Assembly (NCBI GenBank): GCA_019918135.1
Contig: WBZZ01001282.1
Coordinates: 1-64,000, forward strand
DNA: 64,000 nt
Direction of reading: 5' to 3'
Origin: Paulinella micropora
Lineage: Eukaryota > Cercozoa > Imbricatea > Euglyphida > Paulinellidae
In this document: piece by piece, positions 23,128 to 35,215 of the stretch
How the letters are laid out: each line of letters begins with the position of its first letter
Numbering within the stretch: position 1 is the stretch's first letter
Made by a program: the position numbers and the translations under genes
Notes under the pieces: generated by a model
The model's input: only the letters and a program-made list of their open reading frames with translations
Told to the model about the DNA's origin: nothing
The model's database searches: none

Positions 23128-24435
23128 ATGATCGCTGTTACCGTAGTTTGCCACGAAGTGGATGACAGAGGATTTGTGGTGATCATAATATCGAAGGCAA
23201 TGTTGACCTTGGAGATTGGAAGGGGTTCGATGACCTGCAAAATGCCGTCCTGACAGCTCTGAAAATTCCTTTGAACACGCCTTTATGGCCTCGGAGGCAG
23301 GGAGTAACGGTTAAACCTGCCAACGAGGACGACATAAGAAGCGAAAGAGAAAGTGAACGGAAGCTCCGGTTAGATGCAACAAGCTACGAGGCAAAGGAGC
23401 GGAGCTTTGGAAATGATGTGAAGTTGGAAACGACCATGCAGAAATGGTGTAACAATCTGGGCAAGCCGGTCAAAGAAGAGGGAAGTGCTTGCATTTCGCT
23501 CACACGCAACCGGAGGTGCTACCTATACTTACACACCCAGACCATTGGTCCAACTGGTAAACCAAGAGGGCCGCACATTGCGCAGAATTTACACACAAGA
23601 CCACATCACCGACGCAGTGAAGCAGCCCTTAGCAGAAGCGTTAACTACGCTATTGCGCGAAAGCCCGCGGTGCCTTGTTGGCCGCGTACAGCAAGCGCGT
23701 TTACTAGACGAGAGGTTGACCAACGCAATACATGGCAGGCTGCCTTTGTTTCGGCATTACTTACCCAAGATAATAGCTACGTTGCAAAAGTTCCTAGCAA
23801 GTTCAAAAAATTTGCCTGACAAGTGGACAAATGTGTTGTCCGCGGTCGCGGGCCCCGCCGATCTGGAACGCGCTTGCTTTGAGCTGGGTTATAATGAAGT
23901 GCGCCTGCTGATCGCGAAGCTGCAAGTTTGGCGGGGGAACCCTGAGGTTCGGGAGCTGACTGACAAACTGAATTCGATACTAATGACCTACTTCTTCAAG
24001 ATAATAACTACGTTGCACAAGTTTCTAGCAAGTTCAACACGTTTGCATACCAAGTGGACAAATGTGTTGTCCGCGGTCGCGGCCCCCGCCGATCTGGAAC
24101 GCGCTTGCTACGAGCTGGGTTATAACGAAGTGCGCCTGCTGATCGCGGAACTGCAGGCTTGGATGTTGAACCCTGAGGTTCTGGAGCTGACAAACAAACT
24201 GAATTCGATACTTTGGACCATGAAGGAGGAACCGGATCTAGACATACACAGAGTGCGCGCAAGAGCGCTAAGAGAAGCGACTTCAACAACAGATGTACAA
24301 AACCAAATACAACAATTTCTGGGAAGCAAAGATCAACTTGCGCCGGGTGTGGCTGCCCAAAGTAAAAGAAACACACGCAAATCAAACATTAAAAATAAGG
24401 ATAGACGACGAACAAAAAAAAAAAAAAAACACTAG
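23128..24435 (+). CDS. Two-repeat helical protein (unit 2 copy)
   Basis: Copy of 14580-15888 with the same two ~73-residue repeats and Lys-rich tail. Small changes near the start alter the N-terminal reading compared with unit 1, so this copy may be decaying at its 5' end while the repeat region stays open (23485-24435, 316 codons). Confidence 0.6.
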
Positions 24436-24727
24436 CTTTTTTTTTGCAGTGGACAAGGTGTGAAACTCGTGTGTGTGTCCAGGGCAAGCTCAGACATGCT
24501 TGTTGGCAAGAAAATATTTTTTAATATTCCTGATTAAAAGCAACAAAAAAACAATCACTCCTAGAATTCTACTGTCTTTGATTAAATTTTCCTTTGGGTT
24601 GCTCTGAGCCCAGACCAAAAACAGCGAAGGTTCGTTTCATCTGTCCACCTTTCAGTCACCTTTCTGGCATCCCCGATGCACACCGCAAGGGGGTAAACAC
24701 AAATTCCGACGCACTTTACTGCTTGCA

Positions 24728-25530
24728 GAGAAATTCACCGGATTTTCGGCGGGCAGCTAAAAAAAATTCACCACCGAAAAAAGGCAATTGTGCAGTTTGA
24801 TCAACATTTCTGAGCGAAGGCCGGCGGGCGGGGAAAAATGTTTTTGCAAAAACATTTTTCCCCCTCCCGCCGGCCTTCGCTCAGAAAAAATATTAGAGTA
24901 CAAAACAATTGCCGAAATGTCCTCTCGCGAAAAAAAAAGTAGATGTCGTGCCGCAATTTCGTGCCGCAATTTGCGGAAAATTCGTGTAACCGCCAATTCC
25001 GGCACACTTATCGTTCAATTCACCTGATTTTCCGGCAGACTGATTAAAAAAATTCGCCACCAAAAAAAAGTTGCGCAGTTTTGACAGACATTTTTCTGGG
25101 CGAAGCTAGGCGGGCGGGGATTTTTTTCTGGGACACAAAAATTTTCCCCGCCCGCCGGCCTTCGCTCAGAAAAATAATATTATTAGAGTACAAAACAAAT
25201 TGCCGAAATGACCTCTCGCGAAAAAAAAGTAGATGTCGTGCCGCAATTTGCGGCAAATTCGGGTAACCGCCAATTCCGGCACACTTATCGTTTGCCGCGA
25301 ATTCACCTGATTTTTCGGCAGACTGATTAAAAAAATTCGCCACCAAAAAAAGTTGCGCAGTTTTGACAAACATTTTTCTGGGCGAAGCTTGGCGGGCGGG
25401 GATTTTTTTTTTGACACAAAAAATTCTTTCCCCGCCCGCCGGCCCTCGCTCAGAAAAATATTCGAGTACAAAACAAATTGCCGAAATGTCCTCTCGCGAA
25501 AAAAAAAAATCAGGTGTCGTACCGCAGAGC
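24728..25530. repeat. Three tandem palindromic hairpin repeats (unit 2)
   Basis: Same cluster as 16181-16980, with three ~285 bp units and their GC-rich palindromes intact. Arms differ only in T- and A-run lengths. Confidence 0.8.
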
Positions 25531-25958
25531 CATGAGAGGTCTTGTAGCTTGAAATTATACGATGCCCTTTTTTGGTACTTAGCTAGTCCCAAGTGCTGCA
25601 AGGCCGAAGCGCATGGGCCACGGAAATATTTGGTTATTGTCTGATCCCTGAAGGGAGTAATAGTCGCCAGCCACCAATGGACGCATCGCTCAAAAGTACT
25701 GTGGCCCTGATCTCCCTTTGGAATCGCCAGGACATATTCGAGAATGCAAATCAGCAGCTTTGCGTTGAGACGCCCGATACTGTTCGCAAGCAGGCTTAGC
25801 GCGTTGGATAATGTCAGCGTTTTTTCAAGCGTTTCCTCGCTTACTCCAGGAGGGAACCCCACAAGGTCGAGGCAAAAATAAGGGTCTACGTCAATCAAGA
25901 GAAACCAGCGGAGTGTGTTTTCGGGCTTGTTGTCACAATGCGGCAGCGTGGCCGAACC
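25531..25958 (-). pseudogene. Second copy of the fused gene fragment
   Basis: Repeats 16981-17411 and is again in frame with giant-gene sequence from the next unit, giving an open chimeric frame of 642 codons (25044-26972) that even reads through the hairpin cluster. Confidence 0.6.
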
Positions 25959-26960
25959 TGGGCAGCGGCAGCGCGGCCAAGTGTTGAGCAGCTCGCACGT
26001 GGCATTGGCGGTACATTTGACAAAAGCGCAGCGGTCCAGCAACCGCAGCGCGCTGCCGCCCGTAGTTTGCGTCACTGGCAGGCGTATCAGAAACGACGAC
26101 TGGTTCAGCGACGTCCGACCAGTCAGCAGCCGCGCGATCAGCAGGTTATAGTCCTCGCGCTCGTCGGGCTGCAATTTCAGGCACGCCACCCGCATGAAGA
26201 TGTTGTTAGACAAGCCCTGCAATTCCAACGAGGCGGTGATGTCAAAGGCGGCACGTTCGTTGACTGGATTTTGCGCGAGTATTCGTGCAGTCCGCCCCGC
26301 CGGGTCTAGCACTACGAGCCGCAGCTGCGGCCTGGCGCTCCCGCCGCAGTAGTGGACCTGTCCGACGCTGGTGGCAATCTCGTCGAAAGTAAAGGTGCCG
26401 TTGTTGCGTGGGTCCTCGGTCGTCGACACGAGTAGCAGCGAGCCGGCCGACGTGACGACCAACGCTGATCGAGCGGACGGGATCGACAGGCACTGCACCA
26501 CTCTGTCCGACGATGACGGTGACCACAGCAGCCGCGACTTAATGTATGTAGTCTCCAGCAAAACGTTTAGATTACACTGGCCTGCCAAGGCTATTCCACT
26601 CGTTGCGTTGTCTAGGAGCGGCGCGGCCCACGCGGGGTTGAGAGCCGCTGCGGCCGCGCCCGGGAACGCTACCGGGCTCCACCTGGTATCAGACCAGTTG
26701 TACAGGTAATACTGGAATAAAGGCGCTTCTCCTGACGTCGCGGGGTACCAGGTCTCGAAGCCGGGGCACAATGACAACGTGAACAGGAGGTCTTCCCTAG
26801 TAGCCACTTGCACCAGATTCAGGAGGCAACCGTTGCCGACTCGGATGGAACGCGCGCCCAGGGGCTGCCCCTGCCACTCCGCCCCGTCTGCTTCCGGGGG
26901 CGGCCAGCCCCAACGACGTGCTGTTAGTATGTCGTCTTGATCTGTCACGCCCCAGAGCCT
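25959..26960 (-). pseudogene. Third, ~1 kb partial copy of giant EGF/FG-GAP gene
   Basis: Matches the 8.95-9.95 kb part of the giant gene and then stops abruptly at about 26958, where sequence changes to a plus-strand LRR gene tail. This is the right end of the tandem array. Confidence 0.8.
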
Positions 26961-26961
26961 A

Positions 26962-27288
26962 GGCATAGGCAATACGCAATTGGCCGGACTGCAGCAGTGC
27001 CGCTCGCTGCAAGAAGTCGAATTCTATGTTTGCAAAAACATCACTGGCATTGCAGCGTTAGTGGGGTGTATGTCACTGCGCAAGCTTCGTATTAAGCTTA
27101 AGGATATTATCACACGGGCGGAGTTACAAGATTTTCATGAAAGAAGATCGGATGTACACATTACTTGTTATTTTAAAAAAAAGAAAAAAAAAACTCGGTG
27201 CAAGGTCAAATGCAGCCCACATCCCCGGCAATATCTTTGTGAGAATCAGGCTACCAAGAAAAAAATCCTAGCTTTGAGCAAGATTTAA
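26962..27288 (+). pseudogene. C-terminal tail of an F-box/LRR gene
   Basis: An open plus-strand frame contains LAGLQQCRSLQEVEF and CKNITGIAALVGC, which match the last repeats of the F-box/LRR proteins at 42-50 kb (LQNCGSLRDIKI, CKNITTIAALQKC). The N-terminal F-box and most repeats are missing, so this is a fragment abutting the broken end of the tandem array, in opposite orientation to it. A Lys run and an AATAAA-like signal overlap the end. Confidence 0.65.
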
Positions 27289-27407
27289 TAAAAAACTACT
27301 TTCTTTTCTTTTAAACCATAGTTTTCACAAAAAAACTTTTCTTTGGCAAGGGAGAGAGTGGCAAGCGAGGGGGGGGGGGGGGGAGTGGAGGGCAGAGCAA
27401 AAGAGAA

Positions 27408-27620
27408 TCACTGGCGCCCGCGCCTAGCACGCGGGCCATCGTTCCCCGCACGCTTGCGTTTAGACGAGCAGGCGAGGTTTCCGTCGCTTGGCACGTATTT
27501 CTCATACAGCGCGCGCAGGAGCGCGGCCTCGTGGGTCAGGTCGGGCCTGAGAGTGTTCTGGAGCTTGATCAGTTGCAGCAGCTGGCGCGCGAACCCGCCC
27601 TGCACGCCGCTGCCGCTCAT
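27408..27620 (-). CDS. Small basic protein, 70 residues, doubtful
   Basis: Open frame from ATG 27620 with a helical Leu-rich middle (LLQLIKLQNTL) and a C-terminal Lys/Arg cluster (SSKRKRAG) resembling a nuclear localisation signal. It overlaps the start of the plus-strand frame below, so only one of the two can be real over 27531-27620. Confidence 0.35.
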   Translation of the reverse strand: MSGSGVQGGFARQLLQLIKLQNTLRPDLTHEAALLRALYEKYVPSDGNLACSSKRKRAGNDGPRARRGRQ

Positions 27621-29091
27621 CGACTACGCCGCTGCCGCGTGGGCTGTGGCACCAAACGGCTGGCAAGCGAGCACGGCCGGCAGGTGCTGCTGTTCAACGT
27701 CAACGCGAGGCCCGTGGCCAGCACGGCCGTCGGTGACCTTGCGCCCGACGTGGCAGTGTTTGGTACGCTGTCGGTCGTGCTGCCCACGGTTCCGGACCAA
27801 ATCCCCGGCTTCAGGCGCGGGATCGTCAGCAGGTTGACGCAGGGGCGGGTGTCGTCCTTAATTTGCACTGACTTCTCACTCACGGCGGAATGTATGCTTA
27901 CAACAAAAAGCCACAGGCAGAGGCGGTGGTCGAGCTCGGCGCTTGTCTGCCGAACGAAAAATTAATGAATGCGAGTGGACGTTTGCGCCCAAATGCTTGC
28001 CGCAGCGTCTGAGGAGGTTCACGGGCGATGTGGTGAGGATCCTGGACGAGTATAAGCTGCCCAAGCAGCGCGCCGCAGCGCAGCCCAAGCCCGCTCAGCG
28101 CAGCAAGACAAAGCGGGAGCTTACGGATGAATGGAACTCCTTCTACGACGAAGACGACGAACAAGAAAGCTACGACAGCCCAATCAAGAGGCGGCGCGCC
28201 CAGAACGGGCGACGCCCTGCCAAGCAGACCAAGCCATTCTACGGCGTTGCGGGAAGCAGGGGGCGGCCGCGGTCATCCCAGAAGCCTGATGACTGGCAAC
28301 AACAACAGGCGTCGTCGGATTGGGACAATCCGGACGCGTCGCCTATGGCATCAACGACTGCGCTGCATCATCATCATCATCATCGGTGGGGCGGCTCTGC
28401 TCCTGTGCGGCCTTGTTCGTCTTCTTCTCCTTCTTCTCCTTCTTCTCCTTCTTCTTCTTCTTCTTCTTCTTCTTCTTCTTCTTCTTCTGGCTCCTGGAAC
28501 CCGCCTGCCCAAACCTCCCCCCCACCGACCGCCTGGGCGACGGCCGCGCCACCATCAGCAGCCCCGGCGGCCCGGCCACCGACCGCCTGGGCGACGGCTG
28601 CACAGCCCTCGGCCGCGCCACCATCGGCAGCCTCGGCGGCCCGGCCACCGACCGCCTGGGCGACGGCTGCACAGCCCTCGGCCGCGCCACCATCGGCAGC
28701 CTCGGCGGCCCAGCCACCGACCGCCTGGGCAACGGCTGCACAGCCCTCGGCCGCGCCACCATCAGCAGCCTCGGCTGCCCAGCCACCGACCGCCTGGGCG
28801 ACGGCTGCACAGCCCTCGGCCGCGCCACCATCAGCAGCCTCGGCGGCCCAGCCGCCGCAGCCGTCCTCTTCCCTCGGTTGGGGTCCGCAGGCAAACCACC
28901 CCGACGGGTCCGCACAGTCAAGCGCGCACATTACCAGAGCAGCAGATCGTGTCGCTCATGATGACTTGCCAGCCAATGCTAGGAACGCTTCACTATCAGA
29001 ATACGACGATATTAACACTCTCCCACCACTAGATTCGCCTGTTTTGTCATACAACGAGGGAATCTTCCGAGGAAAACCTTGCAATGGATAA
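27531..29091 (+). CDS. Pro/Ala/Ser-rich repeat protein, frame broken
   Basis: The N-terminal part (27.6-27.9 kb) has a strand-rich pattern (VLLFNVNARPVAS, VFGTLSVVLPTVP). A frame change follows, then a long frame to 29091: WTFAPKCLPQRLRRF, a basic region, a His6 run, a Ser/Pro run encoded by (CTT/TCC)n, and four to five copies of a 23-residue unit containing PPTAWATAAQPSAAPP. The DNA period is 69 bp (28578, 28647, 28716, 28785). The tail is acidic/aromatic and non-repetitive. A disordered linker or stalk protein is inferred. About two frame breaks lie upstream of 27.97 kb. Start uncertain. Confidence 0.5.
28519..28860 (+). repeat. 69-bp coding minisatellite
   Basis: Four full and one partial units of 69 bp, beginning around accgaccgcctgggc. 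The period is a multiple of three and all three plus-strand frames are open across it, so the array can change copy number without disrupting the reading frame. Confidence 0.85.
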
Positions 29092-29990
29092 TCAGTCCCA
29101 ACACAATGATTTTTATAATAACTTTTCTTAGTGAAATTCGAAGGCTGTTCTCTTACATTTATCTAAATTAAAACAATATCTATCTTAAAAAAGGAGAGAA
29201 CGTGCCACTGGGGGGGTGGGGGACAGAGAGAGGGTGGACAGGAAAAAGTAGGCTCTTTGTTTTCCGCTGTTTGTTCTAGGCTTCCAGAACAAATGTAAAC
29301 ACAAAGACGTTCTTGGAGAGAGGACAGGCATAGGCGCTCGCGGGGATGTGGGGGGGGGGGGGGGGGGTTTGTCGTGCGTTTGGAAGGGCAGTTTTGGCCA
29401 AAGAGTTCGTATGGCAAAAAAAGAGTGCGAAGGGGGGGTGTGGGAAAAGGGGAGAGCTATCAGTGAGACCCTACAAATTTGCTTTCGAACGTTCTCTGCC
29501 CTTGGTCTTGTTGACACAAACCCCCCCCCCCCTTCCCCCCCCCCCCCCCATTCGTTATGATTAATTTCTTTTGGTAGTCATTTTGCTCTGTTGACAGACC
29601 TTGTTTGCTGCATCAATTATATATGTTTACCACATGCCTCCTCCACCCTCCTGCCCTTCCCCTGTTTTCTATCATTCTGCTTTTTTTTCTCTCAATGCTA
29701 GGGCGTTGTTGCGGCGAGGAAAGAGTGTGTGAAAAGTGAAAAGGGGGATTGGGGGGGGGGGGGGTGGGGGAGAAAGAGTGCAAGTACTAGGTCCCGCAAA
29801 GGGGGGGGGGTCTAAGGGCGGAGGAAAGAGACAGAATTTTCTTGAAAAAAAAGGCCCCAAAAACCAAATGTCTTGAGTGCCGTTTAACTATTTCCCCCCC
29901 CCCCCGCCCCTCTCCCTCTCCCAGCTCCCTTTCGATCTCCCGTCGTTACAAGAAAGACGTTTCGTCAATTGGCCGTGCAGGGGGTGGGGG
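29092..29990. other. Low-complexity spacer, no gene seen
   Basis: About 0.9 kb with G runs (up to 15) and C runs (up to 16), and A/T-rich patches. Short frames here are Pro- or Gly-rich artefacts of the runs. Confidence 0.6.
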
Positions 29991-31255
29991 ATGGCCGCCC
30001 TGCGGCAGGAAGATATTTTCCCTGTCCAGGCCCGCCAGGCCACCCAAATTAGCCGCCGGGTCCTTCTGACACTAGAGAAGATGAGCATGGAGCCCTGCGT
30101 ATTTGAGGCTTTAAAGAAGGTTAGAGAACAAATCCTGTCGGGCGGGATCTCGGTACTCACCCAGAGCGGTCACAAGCCGCGCCATCCGGCGACCCGGGAA
30201 TTAAGGGCTCACCTGTCCAAGCTAACCAGCCAGATCGTTCTCAGCATGTACAAGCAGGGCCTGTGCCTGCTGGCGCGCAGGAAGCACGGCACGCTGGGCG
30301 AAGTCTTCGAATGTGTAGACGCCTGCGACTTCGACATTTCGTTCACGGAACTCAGACACCGGCGAAAGTATTCTTGCTTTCACCGCCGTAGCTGGGGTAG
30401 GGCCCGCAGGGACGTGGTGGTAGTCGAGTTTCCACCGTACCGACCGAACCATACTGGTTTGCCCTGCAGTCCGATGTGCTCGCTGTTAGAAACGTACCTC
30501 ATTCGCCGGCAACTGGAAAACACCAGGCTGGCATTTAGCCTAGACCACGCCGCGGACGGCGTTCTCCTTGCACGCAAGCGCACGGGCAACGTAGACAGGA
30601 TCTTTGAGGAATCCTACCTCAAAGGTAGCTTGCCAAATGGCCTAGGCAGCAAGCCACAACCCGCCGAGCAAAAGACAAACGGGTCCGCCTCTTCTCGAAA
30701 AGACAGTGACAACGCGGGCGCCCCAGCGCCGGAAGTGCCAAACGTGGTCAACAGGGGTTTTTTGCCGGGCCTCATGTTTAGGGCAGGGAAGGAGGTTGCG
30801 GGGCAGTTGGCAGAGCTCGCGTTCTTGGAAGAGCTGCGGTCCGACAAGTTCTACGAGCTTGCGTTACAGCACAGACGCACTACTGCCGTGGCGGGCGTCT
30901 GCGCGGCCAGGGACAATACGGCCCTGGTGTACTCTCGCGAGGCCCTGCGCCCCGAACAAGAGATTTCGCACGATCAGTGGTGCGCCCTGGTCGCGCGGGC
31001 GTTCTCTCTGCCCATCGGGCAGACCGACCGCCGCAATCGCAGCGCCGAGGTCATCCACGCATTCCAGTTCTACAGGAACAGCTTCCTGCACCAGACCGCG
31101 CTGTTCCGTGATTTCTTCAACGACCTGCTCGCCGATCTAGAGATCGCCAACCTGCGAGCGCGCGCCTCGCACTCGGGGCTGCGCACGGACATTGACAAGC
31201 TCAAGTGCTGGTGGAAGGCGGACGTCCTGACGGCGCCCGACACGGGCTCCGTAGA
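29991..31255 (+). CDS. Unidentified ~420-residue protein, 3' end lost in head-on joint
   Basis: Starts at ATG 29991 (MAALRQEDIFP) after a G-rich leader. The protein is largely helical with Arg, Leu and a Cys/His-poor middle; motifs such as ELRHRRKYSCF, FEESYLKGSLP and FQFYRNSFLHQT are visible but I cannot assign a family. Coding character persists to about CWWKADVLTAPD near 31250, after which the frame continues to 31715 only as the reverse shadow of the minus-strand gene. The gene therefore seems to have lost its end where it meets the next gene. Confidence 0.6.
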
Positions 31256-34200
31256 GGCCCTGCGCGCTGCCGACCCGCACGGCCGTGGTGTCCAGCAGGC
31301 GGGTCTTGCCGTCCCAGAGCTCCGCCGTCGAGGTAGGGTCGTACGCAGCGCGCGGCCACAAGATCTCCGCGAGAGCCTCGCCCGTCTGGCGGTAACAGGA
31401 AATGAGCAATTGCGACTCGTAGGACTTGTCGCGGTCGGGCCAGTCCAACAGCGCGCGCTGCCTGTTTCTTTCTTCCAAGAGGTTTTTCTCGCGTGCGTTC
31501 GCGTAGATGGCGCGCACGAAGGGCGCGTACAGGTCCACCAAAACGTCAAGCACCCTGAGCGGCGCCAAGAGCATCCACGCGGCCTTGATGGCGTTGACCA
31601 TGGACTGCCCGGGGGGGGGGGGGGGTTCGTTTCTCCCCCAGCGCGACTTCACTGTGTTTTGGTCCAGCGCCTGTCCCTGCTTCTCGGCAAACGCCTGGCT
31701 GGCCAGCCTGAGTAGCTCTACCGCGCCCGGGTCCGAGAGCACGAAGGTGCCGAACTGCTGCTGCATGGGCCACACCGCCACAGTCACTGCCTGTGGCAGC
31801 TTCCAGCTGAGCGCCAGCGACTGTGGCGGCTGCTCAAGCTCGAGCCCGGAGGTGCCGCGGACAGCCGCTGGCTGAGGAGGAGCGAAAACGGGCGCCGCGG
31901 AGCCTCCTCTGAAGCGCAGGGTCGGCAGCTCGTCGTAGCAGCAGATTGTGCGCAGGGACTCGAACCAGGACGGGCGGCCGCTGTTGATGTGCGCCACGTC
32001 GAATTTCGTGCGCACACCGCGCGTGGCTCTTGTTGCGCAGTACGGTCTGGATCTGCAGGTCCTCGCCACCCGAGCCACAAAGCGAGACGAGGCCGCGCGC
32101 CTTCCAGCTTCTGCGCGCGCACGCCCACAGGAGGCGCAGGGCGTACAGGGCGATTTGGGTCGCCGACGTGGAGGACAGGCAGCCCGCGGCCGAGCCTTCG
32201 GAGACTACACACAACAGGATCTCCATGCACCAGGTCCAGAAGCCGCTGCTGCCGCTGGTGCGCTCGTGGTCGATCAGCGCGGCTGCCATGCGGTCCTGCC
32301 AACGCTTGTTCACGGCCATAGGAATGTTGTCCACGAACCTGGTCTGGCGGATGTGGCGCGCCAGCCACGCCTGCACCTCGCCGACCCAGACCTCGTGCGC
32401 GTGCCCACCCGGAATGAGCGTGCCCAGCGTATCCTGCAGCATGGCCATCATAAGCAGGCGCAGCGACTCATTGCGGAGCTCCGTGGCGCGGGCGACAGCC
32501 GGATCAGCTCTTCCGCGCGGCCCCCGCGTTCCTTTCCTCGTAGTAAACAAAAGACCACTGGGCCTGGTGCCTGTGCTAGATGGGCTCGGAATAATCCTTC
32601 TTGTTCATATTTTGCGGCGGCGCGCGCGGCGGGGGGGTGCCGGCCGCCACAGCCAGAGGTTTTGCCCGGCAAAGACTCCTCACGGGCAGCGCGTTGGCGG
32701 CCGACTGGTGCGAGGCTATTGTGTGCAGCCCCGCCCGGTCGGGGAGGGCAAACGCGGCCGCGTGCGCAGTCGTGACGAAGGCCAACGCCCCCAGGCGCGT
32801 TATTAGCCTTGTCTGCCAGGCGGGGTGGGCCGTGAGCGCGTCGAAGCAGGCCCTGACGTGCTGGTCGCAGTCGTAGTCCAGCACCACCAGCCTGGCACCA
32901 ACACTGCTGGCTAGGCAGAACTGTGCTAGGCTGCCTGCCAGCGCACTGTTATCTGCGGCGATGATGTCGATGAGGCAGCCGGCCGCGTCGGCCGCGTCCG
33001 GCGGCGCCGCCATTGTCCACTGCACCCGTTTGCGAAAGGGAAGCAGCTGGGCGCCCGACAGCGAGAGGGCACGCGCGCAACCGCGCAGCAGCAGCAGGGG
33101 GGGAGAGTCCGCGCACAGAAGTCGGGCCCTGAGCTGCACGCCGCGCTTGTACCAAGACCGGTCCAGGACTGCAGCGGACAGCGTTTCGGTCGATCGGCCC
33201 GGCATCGCGCCGGCACCCAACCAGAACCGCTGCGCCATGCCGTCCAGAGCGACCAGCAGAGAGTTGTCGTCAACGTCCTCGAGCTCAGCCGTGGCCGGGC
33301 CGTGGCCGGCCGAGACGGAAATTAGCGTTGCCGTCAGTATGTGCCAGAGCTCAGGAAGCACATGGTTTCTTCTTCCGTCTGGCAGCGGGCCCAGAACGGG
33401 CCCGGCGAGCCCGCCAGCACTGCCTGGTACAAATTGCGGGCAGTGCCCAGCTCCCAGACAAGCGCAGGAAACGCGTCCGACAGCAGCTTCTCGCAGATGG
33501 TCAGGCCGCGCGCCGCGCCCTCCAGGCCGCGCGGCAGAACAGTGGTCACCTTTGGCAGCAGAACATCGCAAGGCAGCATGGCGCGGTAGTCGTGCAGGGG
33601 CTGCAACGACACATTCCGGGCGTCCGTGGCGGCGGGCGCGCTCGGGTCCCACAGCAGCTGCAGTGAGTGCCGCAGCACGGCCGCGTGTTCTTTCTGCAGC
33701 AGGCACCAACAGCCGTGCTGGCAGTTTCCGGAGTTAGACACCCAAGCGAGCGGAAGCTCCAGGCGCAGCGCCGGGCAGACAGAGCCCGAGTCGTGTTTCT
33801 GCGAACAAACCAGCTCGCCGTTTGACTCGGGGAGTATGAGTCGCCACAGTTCCGTTTCGCCTCCGTGCAAGCCGCGGCCTACGATCCAGATTTCGGGGGT
33901 GGTTTTTGCTGGACGGAGCCCGCTGATTTCGGATAGGATTGCCGACGCCACGCGGGCCACCAAGAACACTGCCTCGGGGGGCGGGTGTTGCCAGCGGCCG
34001 GAGACCGCGTCGCGCGCCGCGCCGAAGGTCTTGATGTATGCCGCGCTGGCCTTTGTACGCTGGTAGTTTACGAAGGTCTCGCTGGCCTGCTGGTACGACA
34101 GGGCTATCTGGTGGTACAGGCCGTTAGTCTCTGGCTCGAGCAGGTGTTGCAAACCCCCCGCGCCGCATCCATTGGACAGCAAAACATCCTCGATCATCTT

Positions 34201-34308
34201 CCACGTAGACATTGTCGACTGCTGTAATTCAGTCTCATTGCGAGCGCGATTCGCCAGTTGCATCTGCATGATCACCGTAAACCACGCGGGCGGTTGCTTG
34301 GAAGGCAT
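31256..34308 (-). CDS. Unidentified ~1,000-residue protein, frame broken, 3' end lost
   Basis: Minus-strand coding character runs from ATG 34308 to about 31256 in three or four successive frames (34308-33334, 33340-32576, 32550-31850, 32000-31256). Implied protein about 1,000 residues, helical, with Trp-rich segments (SGFWTWCMEILL, WPMQQQFGTFVL). No domain recognised. About three frame changes are present. The C-terminal end coincides with the end of the converging gene at 29991, without a stop codon or spacer. A run of 13 C in the plus strand (13 G on the coding strand read-out) near 31612-31625 is inside the frame. Confidence 0.5.
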
Positions 34309-35215
34309 CACGGCAGTTGGGTGTTTCCAGTGCGCGCGCTCTCTTCCCCTCCCCCTCGCCCTCTCTCTCTCTCTCTCTTTCCTTTTTCTATATCCTCTCG
34401 CTCAAGTGGAAACTTTGGAGCAGCGCTGAGATCGGGTTTGGCACTAGTTTGGACGAGAGGGTTTGCGAGTCGTAGTAAAAAGAAAAAAAACAAAAAAAAA
34501 ACAAGAGCAAATGCCGGAGTCAGAGCACTCAATAGATGTCAACTGCCGAGCGGGGCGGAGAGCCAGGGAGTGGGGGCGTGCGAAGGGAGGGAAGAGGCTA
34601 GCACAGAAAACAATGGCGAGGTGGGGCCCGGGGGGGGGGGAGGGAAGTGGGAGAGGAAAGGGAGCAATGCCCGGGCTTTGGGTTTGGGGCGGGCGGAAAG
34701 GAAATGCAACAGACCCGCTGCAAAGATGATTTCTGCCTTTGTTGGGTAGGGGGGGGGGCTGCCTCTTTTTTTTGTTGGGGGCCGGTCGCCGGGAACGGGA
34801 GGGGGGGGGGGGGGGGGGAGCGTAAGGGACAGACAGCAAAGAAAAAGGCCCCCCCCCCCTCTCTTTCTCTCTTTCCCTTCCCCCCCCCCCCCCGCAAGCT
34901 CTTTGGTAGGCAGGGAAAGAAACAAGGGGAGGGAAAGAAATAGGGGGGGCACAATGAAGAGGAATTATTTGCGAGATAACTGCTTTTTCCCCTCCCATCC
35001 TCCCTCTTTCTTTAATGTCCTTGTACCCCCCCCCCTATTTCTCCCTCCCCTTCAAAGAATAATTTGAGTTCAGTCCTTTTTTTTATTGGCAACAACAACA
35101 ACAAAAAAAAAAAAAAAAAAAAAAAAAATCTCCTACTCCCCGTGCTCTTGTCCTCTCTTTTCTCTTCCCTGTCCACCCCTCCTTCCCACGTATTGTGGTG
35201 CAGACTAGTACGTCG
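34309..35215. other. Low-complexity divergent spacer
   Basis: About 0.9 kb between the start regions of a minus and a plus gene. It contains a (CT)n tract, A-rich sequence, G runs of up to 20 and C runs of up to 15, and a run of about 25 A at 35104-35127. No gene seen. A pyrimidine tract ending in gtgcag lies shortly before the next ATG and could be a splice acceptor. Confidence 0.6.

Larger units (their letters stand above)
17412..25958. repeat. Tandem duplication unit 2 (~8.55 kb)
   Basis: Second copy of the unit starting at 8950. It has a private ~80 bp internal tandem duplication near 18310-18400 (the gctttcgggggcggccagcc block occurs twice) and small homopolymer differences. Confidence 0.9.
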
